A DNA stretch of 64,000 nt from positions 124,001 through 188,000 of the forward strand of contig NZ_PPTQ01000001.1 of NCBI RefSeq assembly GCF_003340345.1, given 5' to 3'. Under the pieces are notes generated by a model that ran no database searches, was not told the origin of the DNA, and saw only the letters and a list, made by a program, of their open reading frames with translations. This DNA comes from Paraeggerthella hongkongensis. GTDB taxonomy: Bacteria > Actinomycetota > Coriobacteriia > Coriobacteriales > Eggerthellaceae. A program made the translations under genes and the position numbers. Below are positions 33,503-40,271 of the stretch, in pieces; the first letter of the stretch is position 1, and every line of letters starts with the position of its first letter.

Positions 33503-34024
33503 CTACAGATCGAGCAAGCCGTCGGGCAAGGCCACGTCGATGCGGCGGGCATCGTCGTCGAAACCCACAACGAAAGCATCTACCAACGGGATGAGCGCCG
33601 ATCCGCTCCCGTCCGCTCGGGCAACCGAAAGAAGCGTTTGGCCGGGATTCTCGAGCACGTCCTCCACAACGCCCACGTACCCGATGCAAGCATCGTGCAC
33701 CTCGTAGCCCGCAAGGTCGTCGTCAACCGCGACCAGCGCATCTTCAGGCAGATCAGCCCGTCGAACCAGGCAATGACACCCAGCCAGCAGCTCTGCCGTG
33801 TCGATGCTGTGCACGCCTTCGAATGTGACCAGGTACGCGTCTTTCCCCTCGTGCTTCACGCTTTCCACGATACCGCGACGCGGCCCGTCATGCCGAGGCG
33901 GAACGAACGCCACCTCCAGGCCTTCGGACAGCAAAAAGGGAAGACCCGGCACGCTGCGCGCGACGAGCCCTCCCGATAAGGTTTTTGTTCGAGCCAGTTC
34001 GGCTACGTTAACCCATGCACGCAT
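33503..34024 (-). CDS. rimM: Ribosome maturation factor RimM
   Basis: RimM assists assembly of the 30S head through S19. The 173-residue product has the N-terminal beta barrel and the PRC-barrel C-terminal half, with the linker motif GCHCLVRRADLPED and the C-terminal LIPLVDAFV. The first ATG (34024) directly follows the khpA stop (TAAATG), so the two are read in sequence. Confidence 0.93.
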   Translation of the reverse strand: MRAWVNVAELARTKTLSGGLVARSVPGLPFLLSEGLEVAFVPPRHDGPRRGIVESVKHEGKDAYLVTFEGVHSIDTAELLAGCHCLVRRADLPEDALVAVDDDLAGYEVHDACIGYVGVVEDVLENPGQTLLSVARADGSGSALIPLVDAFVVGFDDDARRIDVALPDGLLDL

Positions 34025-34279
34025 TTAATCGAGAAGTTCCACTTCGACATGCGTGTTCGTACGAGAAGCAGCAGCACGGGCAAGGGTGCGGATAGCCTTG
34101 ATGACACGACCCTGGCGGCCGATCACCTTGCCAGCGTCCTCTTCATGCACGCGCACCTCGACGAGGATCGTTCCGTCCTCCGCGTTGCTCGCCGTGATCT
34201 CGAGATCGTCTTCAAACTCGATAAGCGGACGTACAACGGATTCAACCAGACCGACGATGTCTTCCGTCTGCTCGGCCAT
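34025..34279 (-). CDS. khpA: KH-domain RNA-binding protein KhpA
   Basis: KhpA is a single KH-domain protein that binds RNA with KhpB and affects cell division and sRNA biology in Gram-positives. The 84-residue product has the GxxG loop in VIGRQGRVIKAIR. ATG at 34279 lies 5 bases after the rpsP stop without a strong ribosome-binding site, suggesting coupling to rpsP. Confidence 0.93.
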   Translation of the reverse strand: MAEQTEDIVGLVESVVRPLIEFEDDLEITASNAEDGTILVEVRVHEEDAGKVIGRQGRVIKAIRTLARAAASRTNTHVEVELLD

Positions 34280-34284
34280 AGGAT

Positions 34285-34530
34285 TTACGCGTTCTCGCGG
34301 GCGCGCCTGATCAGCGAAGCGACCGTGTCGGTCGGCTGTGCGCCGTTCTTGATCCACTGGTCAACCTTGTCCATGTCAAAAGACACCATGGCAGGCTCGG
34401 AGCAGGGATTGTAACGACCCACTTCCTCGATGAACTTACCGTCGCGCGGGCAGCGCGAATCGGCGACGACGATGCGGTAGTACGGACGCTTCTTGGCGCC
34501 GTGACGGGCCAGGCGAATTTTAACTGCCAT
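34285..34530 (-). CDS. rpsP: 30S ribosomal protein S16
   Basis: S16 is a small-subunit assembly protein. The 81-residue product is complete, with [20 protein letters not shown] at the start. ATG at 34530 follows AAAAGGAGTTCATCTTC. It heads its operon and is preceded by a good promoter and a leader hairpin. Confidence 0.98.
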   Translation of the reverse strand: MAVKIRLARHGAKKRPYYRIVVADSRCPRDGKFIEEVGRYNPCSEPAMVSFDMDKVDQWIKNGAQPTDTVASLIRRARENA

Positions 34531-34573
34531 GAAGATGAACTCCTTTTGCTTCTTACATACGATTCATGCCTCA

Positions 34574-34591
34574 ACACCGTCATTACGGTGT
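34574..34591 (-). promoter_or_regulatory. Leader hairpin of the rpsP operon
   Basis: ACACCGT and ACGGTGT (34574-34580, 34585-34591) form a perfect 7-bp stem with a tetraloop in the 5' leader, 44 bases before rpsP. It may take part in autoregulation. Confidence 0.4.
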
Positions 34592-34611
34592 AGGGAAAAC
34601 AGCAATTGCTT

Positions 34612-34640
34612 ATGATACGGCGAAACTACCGGTTTGACAA
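34612..34640 (-). promoter_or_regulatory. Promoter of the rpsP operon
   Basis: On the minus strand, TTGTCA (34640-34635) and TATCAT (34617-34612) are 17 bases apart. It lies 82 bases upstream of the rpsP start. The remaining 34641-34829 shows no gene. Confidence 0.65.
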
Positions 34641-34829
34641 GCGGATTACCAAGCCGAATTTTAAGCGTTTCAGGCCAAACGCGCAAAGCGAGGTGCAATC
34701 GTCCTCGAAAAGCCCACGTTTGAGCGCGCCCGACATGTGCGCGGTAGCCGCCGCAATGGCGGAATGAGCGCGCCCTTGACTCACCCAACGCAGTATAGTA
34801 TTCTGCCAAACCAATCAAATAGGATATCT

Positions 34830-34909
34830 GCCGCCGGGTAGATCAAGACGCGAGCATGCGCACTTTCATCAGTAGGCCTGAGAAGATGAAAGAGGCGGCA
34901 TGCTTTTTT
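34830..34909 (+). promoter_or_regulatory. Terminator-controlled leader RNA, candidate guanidine riboswitch
   Basis: Two exclusive folds are visible. Terminator: GCATGC (34854-34859) pairs with GCATGC (34898-34903), and CTTTCATC (34863-34870) pairs with GATGAAAG (34885-34892); six Ts follow (34904-34909). Alternative: GCCGCC (34830-34835) pairs with GGCGGC (34894-34899) and removes the terminator's right side. The structure ends 13 bases before the start of a guanidinium-type exporter. Such genes are regulated by guanidine riboswitches; a class IV (mepA-type) relationship is possible, but I cannot confirm the class by eye. Confidence 0.6.
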
Positions 34910-34922
34910 ATTGGGAGGAATT

Positions 34923-35246
34923 ATGAACTGGGTTATCTTGATCATTGCCGGACTGTTCGAAACGTTCTGGGCGTACGAGCTCAAGCTTTCGGAGGGGTTC
35001 ACGAAGCTTGTCCCTAGCCTGCTTACCGTTGGCGGCATGATCATCAGCTTCGGGCTTTTGTCGCACGCGCTCAAAACGCTGCCGCTCAGCGTCGGGTACG
35101 CGGTATGGACGGGCATCGGCATGGTCGGGGCGGCCGTCCTGGGCATGGTGGTGCTCAAGGAGCCGGCAAGCGCGCCTAAGATCATCTGCATCGCGTTGAT
35201 TGCCGTGGGGATCATCGGCCTCAACCTTACGACGCATGAAGGATAG
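34923..35246 (+). CDS. gdx: SMR-family guanidinium exporter (SugE/Gdx-like)
   Basis: The 107-residue product is a four-helix small multidrug resistance protein. The catalytic Glu is in LFETFWAYELK (E13), and the sequence has the Gdx-type features WAYELKLSEGF and YAVWTGIGMVGAA, pointing to guanidinium/proton exchange rather than broad drug export. It works as an antiparallel dimer. ATG at 34923 follows GGGAGGAATT. Expression appears to be gated by the leader RNA immediately upstream. Gdx-type identity is strong; single or paired function is not decided. Confidence 0.9.
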   Translation: MNWVILIIAGLFETFWAYELKLSEGFTKLVPSLLTVGGMIISFGLLSHALKTLPLSVGYAVWTGIGMVGAAVLGMVVLKEPASAPKIICIALIAVGIIGLNLTTHEG

Positions 35247-35271
35247 AACCGGCGAAACGAAGGAGAAGAGC

Positions 35272-35997
35272 ATGAAGAGATTCATCGCCGAAGACTCGTT
35301 TTGGAACCTGTTTCCCAAGTCCGCCATCGGCATCATCGTCGTTCGCGGCATGAAAAACGCAAGCGACGTGCCCGCCGACGATGCCGCCGAAATCTCGAGG
35401 CTGCTGCGCGACGCGAACGAGCAGGCGAACGCCTACCTGACCAGCAACGTGATTTCCGAAAACGAGCCCGTCAAGGTATGGCGCGAAGCGTACCGGCAGT
35501 TCAAAACGAAGAAGGGCGCGCGCTGCTCGATCGAGAACCTGCTCAAGCGCGTGCTGAAGGGCAACCCCGTAGGATCCATCACGCCCTCGGTCGACATCTA
35601 CAACGCCGTTTCCCTCAAGTACGCCCTGCCCGTCGGCGGCGAGGACATCGACTCGCTCGTCGGCGACTTCCGCCTGGGCATCACCGAAGGAGGCGACGCG
35701 TTCACGCCCATCGGAGAGGACGGCGACGATCCCACGCTGCCGGGCGAGCTGTGCTACCGCGACGACGTTGGAGCCGTATGCCGCTGCTTCAACTGGCGCG
35801 ACGGGCAGCGCACGGCGCTTTCGGACGATTCGAGCAACGCGATCCTCGTCGTGGAGTGCTTGGAACCCGAACGGCGCGAAACGCTGGAAACCGCGCTTGA
35901 CGAGTTCGCCGCCCTCATGGAGCGACACCTAGGCGCAACCGTAACGACGCGCACCGTGATCGACCGCGAGCATCCGGAAATCGTCATTGCCGAGTAA
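35272..35997 (+). CDS. B3/4-domain protein (PheT-like editing domain, stand-alone)
   Basis: The 241-residue product matches the B3/4 domain of phenylalanyl-tRNA synthetase beta, which in that enzyme holds the editing pocket; free-standing versions are common but poorly understood and may act on mischarged aminoacyl-tRNAs or small amino compounds. Visible features are SVDIYNAVSLKYALPVGGED and the C-terminal ILVVECLEPERR. ATG at 35272 follows AAGGAGAAGAGC, 25 bases after gdx, so both should be under the same leader RNA. Confidence 0.85.
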   Translation: MKRFIAEDSFWNLFPKSAIGIIVVRGMKNASDVPADDAAEISRLLRDANEQANAYLTSNVISENEPVKVWREAYRQFKTKKGARCSIENLLKRVLKGNPVGSITPSVDIYNAVSLKYALPVGGEDIDSLVGDFRLGITEGGDAFTPIGEDGDDPTLPGELCYRDDVGAVCRCFNWRDGQRTALSDDSSNAILVVECLEPERRETLETALDEFAALMERHLGATVTTRTVIDREHPEIVIAE

Positions 35998-36006
35998 CTG
36001 CGAAAG

Positions 36007-36047
36007 AGCGTCTTGCGCCATCCGGCAAACCGACGGCGCAAGACGCT
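36007..36047. terminator. Bidirectional hairpin terminator
   Basis: A 13-bp perfect stem (AGCGTCTTGCGCC at 36007-36019 with 36035-36047) separates the convergent B3/4 and GNAT genes. No strong T tract follows. Confidence 0.65.
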
Positions 36048-36079
36048 GGGAACAGCCTAGACCAGGCTGCGAACTAGCC

Positions 36080-36586
36080 TCAGCAGCCGCGGTTTTCGCG
36101 TGCGGTGCTCTTGTAGAAGATATGCACGTCCTCGTAGGCGCCCATGAAGTTGACGAAGCCCCCGGGAATGGTGCCGACGCGCGTGAAGCCCATATCCTCG
36201 TACAGGTGAATAGCCCCCTCGTTGCTTGCCACCACCGCGTTGAACTGCAGGCCTTGAAAGCCCTTCTTTGCCGCCTGCTCGAGCGAATCCGCTACAAGCG
36301 CACGGCCGAGCCCGACGCCGCGCGCGCTTGACGCTACCGCATAGCTGGCGTTGGCAATGTGCGCGCATCGACCCACGCTGTTCGGATGAAGGATGTACAA
36401 GCCGAACAGCTTCGAGTCGATGGCAGCCACCGTCGTCAGAGCCTGCGCGGCGAAAAACTCGCGCGCCGTATCGATCGTAAGCGGCTCGATCTGCGGAAAC
36501 GCTTCCCCGCCTTCGACCACTTCGTTCCACACCTTGATCATGCCCGGAAGATCCTCTTCACGGTACGGGCGTATCTCGAGCGCCAT
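36080..36586 (-). CDS. GNAT-family N-acetyltransferase
   Basis: The 168-residue product carries the GNAT fold with the acetyl-CoA pyrophosphate loop GVGLGRALVADSLEQA and the C-terminal block ASNEGAIHLYEDMGFTRVG. The subfamily resembles L-amino acid or phosphinothricin-type acetyltransferases, but the acceptor is unknown. ATG at 36586 follows ACAGGAGGCGCGCC. It appears to be a single-gene unit facing gdx-B3/4. Confidence 0.9.
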   Translation of the reverse strand: MALEIRPYREEDLPGMIKVWNEVVEGGEAFPQIEPLTIDTAREFFAAQALTTVAAIDSKLFGLYILHPNSVGRCAHIANASYAVASSARGVGLGRALVADSLEQAAKKGFQGLQFNAVVASNEGAIHLYEDMGFTRVGTIPGGFVNFMGAYEDVHIFYKSTARENRGC

Positions 36587-36704
36587 GGCGCGCCTCCTGT
36601 CGTTTATCGCCGTCAACCTGCGCGGAGCGAACGCGCCGCGCAGGCAAGTATAGCAGAGGCCGGCACCCGCCCGAAAGCAACCGGCAACCGTCGGCAAACG
36701 AAGA

Positions 36705-36726
36705 TCCGCCGGCAGTCGCCGGCGGA
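36705..36726 (-). terminator. Hairpin terminator after ffh
   Basis: TCCGCCGGC and GCCGGCGGA (36705-36713, 36718-36726) form a 9-bp GC stem with a tetraloop, 7 bases past the ffh stop. On the minus strand TCTTCGTTTG follows. Confidence 0.65.
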
Positions 36727-36732
36727 ATCATG

Positions 36733-38145
36733 CTACTGCCCCATCATGTCCTGGAGCTTTTTGATATCGGACATGCTCATGCCGCCCATGCCGGGTATCC
36801 CTCGACGTCGACGGCCCTTCTTGCCCTTCTTTCCCTTTCGACCGCCTTGCATCTCCTCCATGGCGGGCATCATTTTCTTCATCATCTTCTTCGTCTCGTT
36901 GAACTTCTTCATAAGCTGGTTCACGTCCGAGACGGTGACGCCCGCACCCGCCGCGATGCGCGCGCGACGGCTCCCGTTCAGGAGGTCGGGCTTTTCGCGC
37001 TCCGCTTTCGTCATGGAGTTGATGATGATCTCCATGTGGTCGAAGGCGCCCTCGTCCACCTGGCCGGAGGCCATGGCCTTGTCACCGCCCGGCAATGCGC
37101 TGATCAGCTTCGAGACGCCGCCCATCTTGCGTACCTGGCGGTTCATTTCGATGAAGTCGTTCAGGTTGAGCTGCGCCTTCATCATGCGCTCGGCGGACTC
37201 GGCCTCGATCTCCTCCTGCTGCACCGCCACGGCGCTTTCAATGAGGCTGACCACGTCGCCCATGCCCAGGATGCGCTTCGCCATGCGGTCAGGATGGAAC
37301 TCGTCAAGCGAATCGGGCTTCTCGCCCGAGCTGATGAACTTGATGGGCTTGCCGGTGACCTGCTTGATCGACAGCGCGCCGCCGCCGCGGGCGTCGCCGT
37401 CCATCTTCGACATGATCACGCCGTCGAAATCAACCCGCTCAGCGAATGCGCTGGCCACGTTCACCACGTCCTGGCCGGTCATGGCGTCCACCACCATGAG
37501 GATTTGATCGGGCTTGACCGCGCGCTTGATGGCCTCGGCCTCGTCCATCATCTCGTCATCGACGTGCAAGCGGCCCGCCGTGTCGACGATGACCACGTCG
37601 CGCAGATTGTCGATGGCGTCCTGCACGCCCTCGGTCGCGATCTTCACGGGATCCTGCCCGTCGCCGCGATACACGCGCACGCCGATCTCGCCGCCGAGCG
37701 TTTCCAGCTGATCGGCCGCAGCAGGACGGTACACGTCGCAGGCAACCAGCAACGGAGAGTGGTTCTCTTGCTTCAAGCGGTACGCCAGCTTCGCGGCCGC
37801 GGTAGTCTTGCCGGAGCCCTGCAAGCCCACCAGCATGATCACGTTGGGTATGCGGCTCGACAGCACCAACTTGGAGTCCGTGCGCCCCAGAAGTCCGGTC
37901 AGCTCGTCCAAAACGATCTTGATGACGTTTTGAGCAGGCGTGAGCGAGTCAAGCACCTCTGCGGTCAGGCAGCGTTCCTTCGTGTTCGCGACGAAAGCCT
38001 TGACCACCTTGAAGTTGACGTCCGCTTCCAGAAGCGCCATGCGGATCTCGCGCATGGCGCCGTTGATGTCGTCCTCGGTCAGGCGGCCCTTGCCGCGCAG
38101 ACCGGAAAATATGCCCTGAAGGCGTTCGGAGAGGTTTTCGAGCAT
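36733..38145 (-). CDS. ffh: Signal recognition particle GTPase Ffh (SRP54)
   Basis: Ffh binds signal sequences and SRP RNA and targets nascent membrane proteins to FtsY. The 470-residue product has the N domain, the G domain (GLQGSGKTTAAAKLA, DVYRPAAADQL, DTAGRLH, TKMDG-like SKMDGDARGG) and a Met-rich M domain ending MSMSDIKKLQDMMGQ. ATG at 38145 follows CGAGGAGCTTACCGACC. A TATAAT box lies about 50 bases upstream. Confidence 0.98.
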   Translation of the reverse strand: MLENLSERLQGIFSGLRGKGRLTEDDINGAMREIRMALLEADVNFKVVKAFVANTKERCLTAEVLDSLTPAQNVIKIVLDELTGLLGRTDSKLVLSSRIPNVIMLVGLQGSGKTTAAAKLAYRLKQENHSPLLVACDVYRPAAADQLETLGGEIGVRVYRGDGQDPVKIATEGVQDAIDNLRDVVIVDTAGRLHVDDEMMDEAEAIKRAVKPDQILMVVDAMTGQDVVNVASAFAERVDFDGVIMSKMDGDARGGGALSIKQVTGKPIKFISSGEKPDSLDEFHPDRMAKRILGMGDVVSLIESAVAVQQEEIEAESAERMMKAQLNLNDFIEMNRQVRKMGGVSKLISALPGGDKAMASGQVDEGAFDHMEIIINSMTKAEREKPDLLNGSRRARIAAGAGVTVSDVNQLMKKFNETKKMMKKMMPAMEEMQGGRKGKKGKKGRRRRGIPGMGGMSMSDIKKLQDMMGQ

Positions 38146-38526
38146 GGTCGGTAAGCTCCTCGTCGTATGCGTCGATTAAGCGTAGTGGTTCGAATTATAC
38201 GACAGCATTCCCGCTCCGACCACAAACACACAAGCAATCCGACCGCGCTTCGGAAACACGCGCGTCTCTCGGCGGCGGCATCGTCGACGACGCCGATAGT
38301 GCGCTGGACATGATAAGCGGCCCGTTCGACGAATTCGCTCAAAAGAGAAGGGTTCGCCGACAGAACTTCGTTGAAAGGCTCTCTCTGATGAAGCGCTGAG
38401 GTTCATGAGGCTCTTCCGCCCGAGCTTCGGCCTGCCTTTGAGTTTCTGCACGCGCAAACGCGCAGCAGCGCAAAACCCAAGAGCCGCCCCTTGAAACTGG
38501 CGACAAGATCGCAAGCGGCCACCGCG

Positions 38527-38677
38527 CGTGCGATTCTTCCCTTAATGTTGCGTTCGGAGGACGCGTTGGGGGATGATCTTCGATAGGGGTATGCATATTG
38601 CCTGGTCGCAGGTATTCTCCGTTAGCGGACGAGTCTCAACATGCGCTCGAACGCAACATTAAGGGAAGAATCGCACG
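38527..38677. repeat. 151-bp unit bounded by 30-bp perfect inverted repeats
   Basis: Arms 38527-38556 and 38648-38677 are exact reverse complements (outer end CGTGCGATTCTTCCC, inner end TTGCGTTCG), enclosing 91 bases. No target-site duplication is visible on the flanks. The form fits a miniature inverted-repeat element or paired ends of a deleted transposon; transposase is absent from the window. Confidence 0.85.
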
Positions 38678-38866
38678 ACAAGCAAGCTACTCCATAGTAA
38701 ACGCCACCCGGACCGGCTCTGCTACGTCGAGCAGTTCAAGCACGGGGACATGGACCGCAGGAACCTGCTCTTCGAGCACGAAGCGCACGACCCATCGGGA
38801 GATCGGGACCTCATAGCGTACTGGACCAGGCAGTATCCTCGCAATATCGAGGATGGTTCAGTATAG
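38663..38866 (+). pseudogene. Remnant of a protein gene, C-terminal part
   Basis: An open stretch of 67 codons without a usable start runs from inside the right repeat arm to TAG at 38864. From about 38699 it has coding-like composition, with G/C third positions and a plausible globular sequence, RHPDRLCYVEQFKHGDMDRR then LLFEHEAHDPSGDRDLIAYW. There is no ribosome-binding site or ATG before it, so it is probably the tail of a gene cut by the repeat element. I do not recognise the family. Confidence 0.5.
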
Positions 38867-38991
38867 AGCCTGGAAGAATTAGGGCGCGCATGGGGGAACT
38901 GCAGCAATTCCGAGCGTGCGGAAGGCCATATCTTGGCCGCTTCCGAAAACGCGACCAAGGCTTTACCAACGAAGCGACCGCAAGCGCACGC

Positions 38992-39023
38992 TCGGCACCT
39001 GATTCTTTCGTCGCAGGTGCCGA
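38992..39023 (-). terminator. Hairpin downstream of ftsY
   Basis: TCGGCACCTG and CAGGTGCCGA (38992-39001, 39014-39023) form a 10-bp stem about 40 bases past the ftsY stop. There is no T tract; a terminator role is likely from position. Confidence 0.5.
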
Positions 39024-39064
39024 TTCATGCCCAAACTTGCGAACCCTCCCGCCCGGCCGCTCTG

Positions 39065-39985
39065 CTAGCTTCGTTCGTCGAACTCGCCGACGAGGGCGCG
39101 CGCGAAATCGTGGGCGTCGAACTCCTTGAGGTCGTCAAGCCCCTCCCCTACGCCGATCTTGAGCACGGGAAGGTTCAGCTCGTGAGACACCGCGAGCGCG
39201 ATGCCGCCCTTGGCCGTGCCGTCCAGCTTCGTGACGATCACGCCGTCCAGATCGAGCGCGCGATCGAACTCGCGCGCCTGCTGCAAGCCGTTCTGCCCGG
39301 TGGTCGCATCGGTCACGAGCACCGTGTACACGGGCATGTTCGCGCGCTTGCGCACCACGTTCACCACTTTCTCGAGCTCGCGCATGAGGTCGGCCGACGT
39401 ATGCAGGCGCCCGGCGGTATCGACCAGCACCAGATCGGCACCCTCCTGCTCGGCGCGCTCGATGGTGTCGTAGCACACGCTGGCAGGATCGCTGCCGCGC
39501 TCGCGCGTGCACACGGGCACGTCCGCGCGGCGCGCCCACACCTCCAGCTGCTCGATAGCCGCCGCGCGAAACGTGTCGGCGCTGCCCAGAAGCACCTTGC
39601 GCCCCTCGTCGGTGGCCGCTTTGGCGATCTTGCCCACCGTGGTGGTCTTGCCAGTGCCGTTGATGCCCACGAACAAGACGATGGCTTCGCCGCCGCCGAA
39701 CACGTCCTGGCCGCCTTCCGCAAACGTGCTGGCAATCTGGTCGTTCAGCAGGTCGAGCACGGCGTACGCGTCGGGCAGCGCCTTGCGGGTGGCCTGGTCG
39801 CGCAGGTTCTCCACGATCTCGGACGCGGCAGCGCCGCCGATGTCGGCCAGGATGAGCGTTTCCTCCAGCCCATCCCAGAACTCTTCGTCCAAATCCGGGC
39901 CGCGGTCGAGCAGAACGTTCATCTGCTCCTTGAACTTGTCGCGCGAACGGCTCAGCCCTTCGCTGATCCTATTGAAAAATCCCAT
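39065..39985 (-). CDS. ftsY: Signal recognition particle receptor FtsY
   Basis: FtsY is the membrane-associated GTPase that receives SRP-ribosome complexes. The 306-residue product is a compact NG-domain form without the long acidic A domain. It has GINGTGKTTTVGKIA, DTFRAAAIEQL, DTAGRLHTS and TKLDGTAKGG. ATG at 39985 follows AAAGGAGCCCGAT. It lies downstream of smc on the same strand, separated by a 286-base gap with an 18-bp inverted repeat. Confidence 0.97.
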   Translation of the reverse strand: MGFFNRISEGLSRSRDKFKEQMNVLLDRGPDLDEEFWDGLEETLILADIGGAAASEIVENLRDQATRKALPDAYAVLDLLNDQIASTFAEGGQDVFGGGEAIVLFVGINGTGKTTTVGKIAKAATDEGRKVLLGSADTFRAAAIEQLEVWARRADVPVCTRERGSDPASVCYDTIERAEQEGADLVLVDTAGRLHTSADLMRELEKVVNVVRKRANMPVYTVLVTDATTGQNGLQQAREFDRALDLDGVIVTKLDGTAKGGIALAVSHELNLPVLKIGVGEGLDDLKEFDAHDFARALVGEFDERS

Positions 39986-40156
39986 ATCGGGCTCCTTTCT
40001 CAGCAACTTGAACAGTGTAGCTCAAAAAAAGCCCCCCGTCAGCGACGCAGATTCCCCTGAAGCCCGCACCCCGCAAACATCGCGCCCGTCCCATCCCCTG
40101 GCTCCCTCGCAGACAGAAGCGAACCGCCCTGCACCACGCACAACGCCTGCAAAGGA

Positions 40157-40262
40157 GCCGGGCGGCGGTGCCCACCAAGCGAGTTCCGCACGAGTCGAAC
40201 CGCCCAGCGGGCTGTTCGCGCGAGCTCAGGATTGTTCGAGCGGCTGGGCACCGCCGCCCGGC
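40157..40262. repeat. 18-bp perfect inverted repeat with 70-base loop
   Basis: GCCGGGCGGCGGTGCCCA (40157-40174) and its exact complement (40245-40262) bracket 70 bases between smc and ftsY. The right arm starts 10 bases past the smc stop, so the pair could fold at the 3' end of the smc mRNA; no T tract follows. Confidence 0.8.
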
Positions 40263-40271
40263 GCCCGAAGG

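Larger units (their letters stand above)
38146..39064. other. 919-base non-coding stretch between ffh and ftsY
   Basis: It contains the ffh -10 box (TATAAT, minus strand, 38199-38194), a 30-bp inverted repeat pair (38527-38677), a plus-strand gene remnant (38663-38866) and a hairpin near ftsY (38992-39023). From 38200 to 38526 I see nothing else that can be supported. The region looks like the scar of an insertion. Confidence 0.55.
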
